A DNA stretch of 55,956 bases from Bremia lactucae (taxonomy: Eukaryota > Oomycota > Peronosporomycetes > Peronosporales > Peronosporaceae): the NCBI RefSeq assembly GCF_004359215.1, contig NC_090612.1, positions 5,102,743 through 5,158,698 on the forward strand, given 5' to 3'. The first letter of the stretch is position 1, and every line of letters starts with the position of its first letter. The position numbers were made by a program, and so were the translations under genes. Of this stretch, positions 53,820 through 55,956 are shown piece by piece. Under the pieces are notes generated by a model. The model worked only from the letters and a program-made list of their open reading frames with translations, ran no database searches and was not told the DNA's origin.

Positions 53820-54690
53820 TCAGTAGTCGATGCATAAATCACGCGTCTCGCACGCTGGTTCTTGCCACCGCCCTTTGGGAAGGGAGTCCTTTTGCTGGGC
53901 GTCTTCGCCCCAGCAAAGACTCTGGCAAAGCAGCGAGCTATCATATGCCCGCGCTTGCCACGTCTGCATTGCCCAACTCCATATGAGTGGCATCAGACCT
54001 CTCGACCGACGGCTTAACCAAGTAGTCACCAAGGCGCTGTTATAGGATTGCTCCTCAACTAAGGCAATTTGGATTGCCTCTTCCATCGTCGACGACACCT
54101 TTCTAAAAAGGGCCTGTCGCGATGGGCCGTGCCGCAGTCCTTTCATGAACGTTGTCACACCGATATCGAACCCACACTAATGGACGCCGACAGCGACCGC
54201 ATCTCCTTCATATATTCTTGCAGACATCGCTTCCCCTATCGCGCTCCAAAGAAGCGCGCCTGAAGCAACACTTCGTTGTTCGGTGGTTGATACATGGCGC
54301 GAACTTTGTCGTAAAGATTGCCAATGAACGGAACGCCTTCACGTCCACCATAAGCGCCGGGAAGCTTATTCTAACGCCTTACCGTGCATATGCGACATGG
54401 CTTACGACACTATCCAAGTGTCGTCCTCGATAAGCTGCGCCACACCGCATTACTTTACGGCTAATAGCCACTGGACAATCGTGTGCGCTGCAGTTCCATC
54501 GAACTTGGGCGGTTACATCTGAATGTGCCTCGGCTGATTCGGCCGGGCGGAGAGCATCATATCAGTCCTATCAAGAGCCTCGCTTCGAGCCTATTCACGC
54601 CTACGCTCATTCTGAGTCTTCGTGACGGACTCCGCCGCACATTTGCTCTGTGCCTCGGACGCGGCCCTTCGCTGTCCGAGCACGAACGCC
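53820..54690 (-). pseudogene. Gypsy gag with zinc knuckle (relic IV)
   Basis: 54,158-53,820 reads TTFMKGLRHGPSRQALFRKV, STMEEAIQIALVEEQSYNSA. In a neighbouring frame a partial zinc knuckle follows (QCRRGKRGHMIARC). Further upstream, in broken frames, PKFDGTAAHTIVQWLLAV and AMSHMHG match the gag piece in composite III. Confidence 0.7.
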
Positions 54691-54880
54691 TAAACTAATT
54701 GAGCAATATGTTGCTCACGAGGACTGCCCAAGCGCCTGACCAGGGCTTGCTCACTAAGTCCCTGCGCAAGTGCTCTGCCGCCTCCCGATGATGCTCGGAG
54801 AGATTGGAGAAATGAACCGAATTGATATTAAGGTTCATCCTCACTGACACGTTAAGAGAGACGGGTCGTTAAAATGACTA

Positions 54881-55148
54881 CTTGTACCACCAAGTGTAGG
54901 CGAGCGCTACTAAAGCAGCCACTCTCTACTTACGCATAGACCTTCAGACACAGTGAGAAAGTTCTTAGAGGGCGCCTAAGTGACCTCACCAACGCATTAA
55001 GTACCTTAGTACAAGTGTCGTCACGGTAAGTAACCCGGCTTCACGTGAGCACTTGTTAACTTGAAAGTAGTTTTAAGACTGATCTATATTTAATCAATAA
55101 ATTATAATAATATCCAATTAATGAATGCCACTGCGTGGATGCCACCTC
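54881..55148. other. Unresolved repeat sequence between gag and LTR
   Basis: A/T-rich; should hold the 5' untranslated region of relic IV, or a degraded LTR. The sequence after the LTR end on the minus strand, GAGGTGGCATCCACGCAGTG, may be a degenerate primer-binding site. No gene seen. Confidence 0.35.
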
Positions 55149-55599
55149 TGTAACGGGGCACTAAGACTTATACTGTTTCAGTACAAGTCCACTTCACACT
55201 GCTTCAGTTGTGAGTGGTGCCTTACATTAGGTGACGTACACTGTACGTGCAGAGGAAGACTTCTCTTAAGGCAAGTAGACTTAAGAGGGTAAAATGAAAA
55301 ACTGTATTAATATAGTTAAGTGTCCCTTAATCTATCTTTGTAAATGCTAACTTAACTATAACCTAATACTAAACATGTAAATGAATTCTTATCTATCTTA
55401 TTTGTAACTCTCTTTGATTACTCCTACAGCTGATTAGTCTGCGGAATAAATAGATATAATGGCCTATACCTATTTATGGATAAGAATTCAGGATATTACT
55501 ATATAAAGTAATATCCTCAAAATATTATCTCCCTTTTAAATAATATATTAATTAACAATCCTTAAGTGTTAATTTCATGTAACAATACACCACGTTACA
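55149..55599 (-). repeat. Complete LTR, 451 bp, minus strand
   Basis: Starts TGTAACGTGGTGTATTG at 55,599 and ends GTGCCCCGTTACA at 55,149. Orientation follows from the shared block CTTCCTCTGCACGT close to the end, as in the relic I LTR. Its first 125 bp match 1-122 of the window. No 5-bp duplication is obvious (acctc / tcatt), so solo LTR or part of a mosaic remains open. Confidence 0.8.
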
Positions 55600-55640
55600 T
55601 CATTACTCCCTTAAACGACAATCACTCTGAATATCATTAG

Positions 55641-55922
55641 ATGGAGTGGTCCCTATGTGACCACTTAACTTTTAAAAGGATGTTGATTGGTCAGAACCAT
55701 CATTTTAAATTCCATCGCATGAGAAATCAGCTCATGCGGGGTGTCGATAGTGCTGCGCCTATGGCTGCGGTTCGTGCAGCCGCGGGTGACGCACTATTAT
55801 CTCTTGCGGCAGACGGAACGTCTGCAGTAGTGTCTTCCACTCGCACCACACTAGATGTTGCGAGTGCACGTGGTGATTTACCACGTGAATACGACCCCTC
55901 TTTGGAGGTCGACTACGAGTGA
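55641..55922 (+). CDS. Open frame of unknown function, perhaps a mobile-element protein
   Basis: 93 codons from ATG, Ala/Ser/Arg-rich (DSAAPMAAVRAAAGDALLSL, REYDPSLEVDYE), TGA at 55,920-55,922, then an acidic continuation (ESDEVS) in the same frame after the stop. The phrase DPSLEVDY resembles DPSLVVNY in the broken gene at 48,418-49,166. It may be the start of a gag-like protein of another element extending beyond the window. Confidence 0.35.
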   Translation: MEWSLCDHLTFKRMLIGQNHHFKFHRMRNQLMRGVDSAAPMAAVRAAAGDALLSLAADGTSAVVSSTRTTLDVASARGDLPREYDPSLEVDYE

Positions 55923-55956
55923 GAGTCGGATGAAGTGTCTCGGTGCTAATGGAAGG

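Larger units (their letters stand above)
48266..54880 (-). mobile_element. Ty3/Gypsy relic IV (minus strand)
   Basis: On the minus strand in order: gag (about 54,690-53,820), protease (53,616-53,239), linker (52,989-52,663), RT remnants (about 52,400-51,900), RNase H (51,898-51,321), integrase zinc-binding (51,192-50,983) and core (50,850-50,191), hinge (49,928-49,692), chromodomain (about 49,540-49,340) and polypurine tract. It is the same family as relic II. Numerous stops and frameshifts. Confidence 0.85.

Noticed and set aside
55149..55599. Pairing this LTR with the one at 48,265 as ends of one intact element
   Set aside because: The two LTR starts differ beyond TGTAAC (GTGGTGTATT versus GAGCTAAAGA), so they belong to different LTR families.
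1..55956. CRISPR array, riboswitch, bacterial operon signals
   Set aside because: The window is eukaryotic, with spliced genes; no regularly spaced repeats of CRISPR type were seen.

Overview
The window is eukaryotic and comes from a plant-pathogenic oomycete of the Peronosporales (Phytophthora or a downy mildew). The support is: very short GT-AG introns (50-71 nt) in dense housekeeping genes, an NPP1-like (NLP) secreted protein beside a tandem-WY effector, and large amounts of decayed Ty3/Gypsy sequence whose LTRs start TGTAAC and end GTTACA. I cannot name the species.

Layout. (1) 1-122 is the end of a minus-strand LTR. (2) 400-18,530 is a compact gene block: CNNM/DUF21 transporter (-), CHMP6/VPS20 ESCRT-III subunit (-, five exons), HMG-CoA lyase (-, six exons), the very large U3 processome protein UTP10/HEATR1 (+, single exon), ZIP metal transporter (-), an unassigned secreted membrane-type protein (+), a small Rieske protein (+, two exons) and a TAF4-type TFIID subunit with RST and TAZ zinc-finger domains (-, four exons). 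The spliced genes were assembled by hand; all intron phases close and each product ends at one stop. (3) 18,665-39,523 is a retrotransposon graveyard: plus-strand Gypsy relic I with an inverted internal segment, plus-strand relic II, and minus-strand composite III with a 2.56-kb tandem duplication, a second small inversion, a gag/RNase H chimera and a 5' LTR that carries a tRNA-derived SINE with a perfect 17-bp target-site duplication. (4) 40,900-44,320 is an effector island: a secreted NLP family member with a broken signature motif and a WY-repeat effector with five units about 100 residues apart. LTR fragments lie on both sides. (5) 45,861-46,870 is a 1,010-bp terminal-inverted-repeat element with an expanded right end. 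(6) 48,200-55,600 is minus-strand Gypsy relic IV, followed by a clear LTR and the start of another unidentified open frame.

How the genes relate: the block holds unrelated housekeeping functions (metal transport, endosomal sorting, leucine/ketone-body catabolism, ribosome biogenesis, transcription initiation). They share only tight spacing (90-240 bp) and divergent or convergent arrangement. The two effectors sit in the repeat-rich part, as in other Peronosporales genomes. The observations most worth a second look are the TAF4-TAZ-RST architecture, an antisense coiled-coil frame found opposite the integrase-chromodomain hinge of three Gypsy relics, the nested SINE, and the inversions inside the relics.
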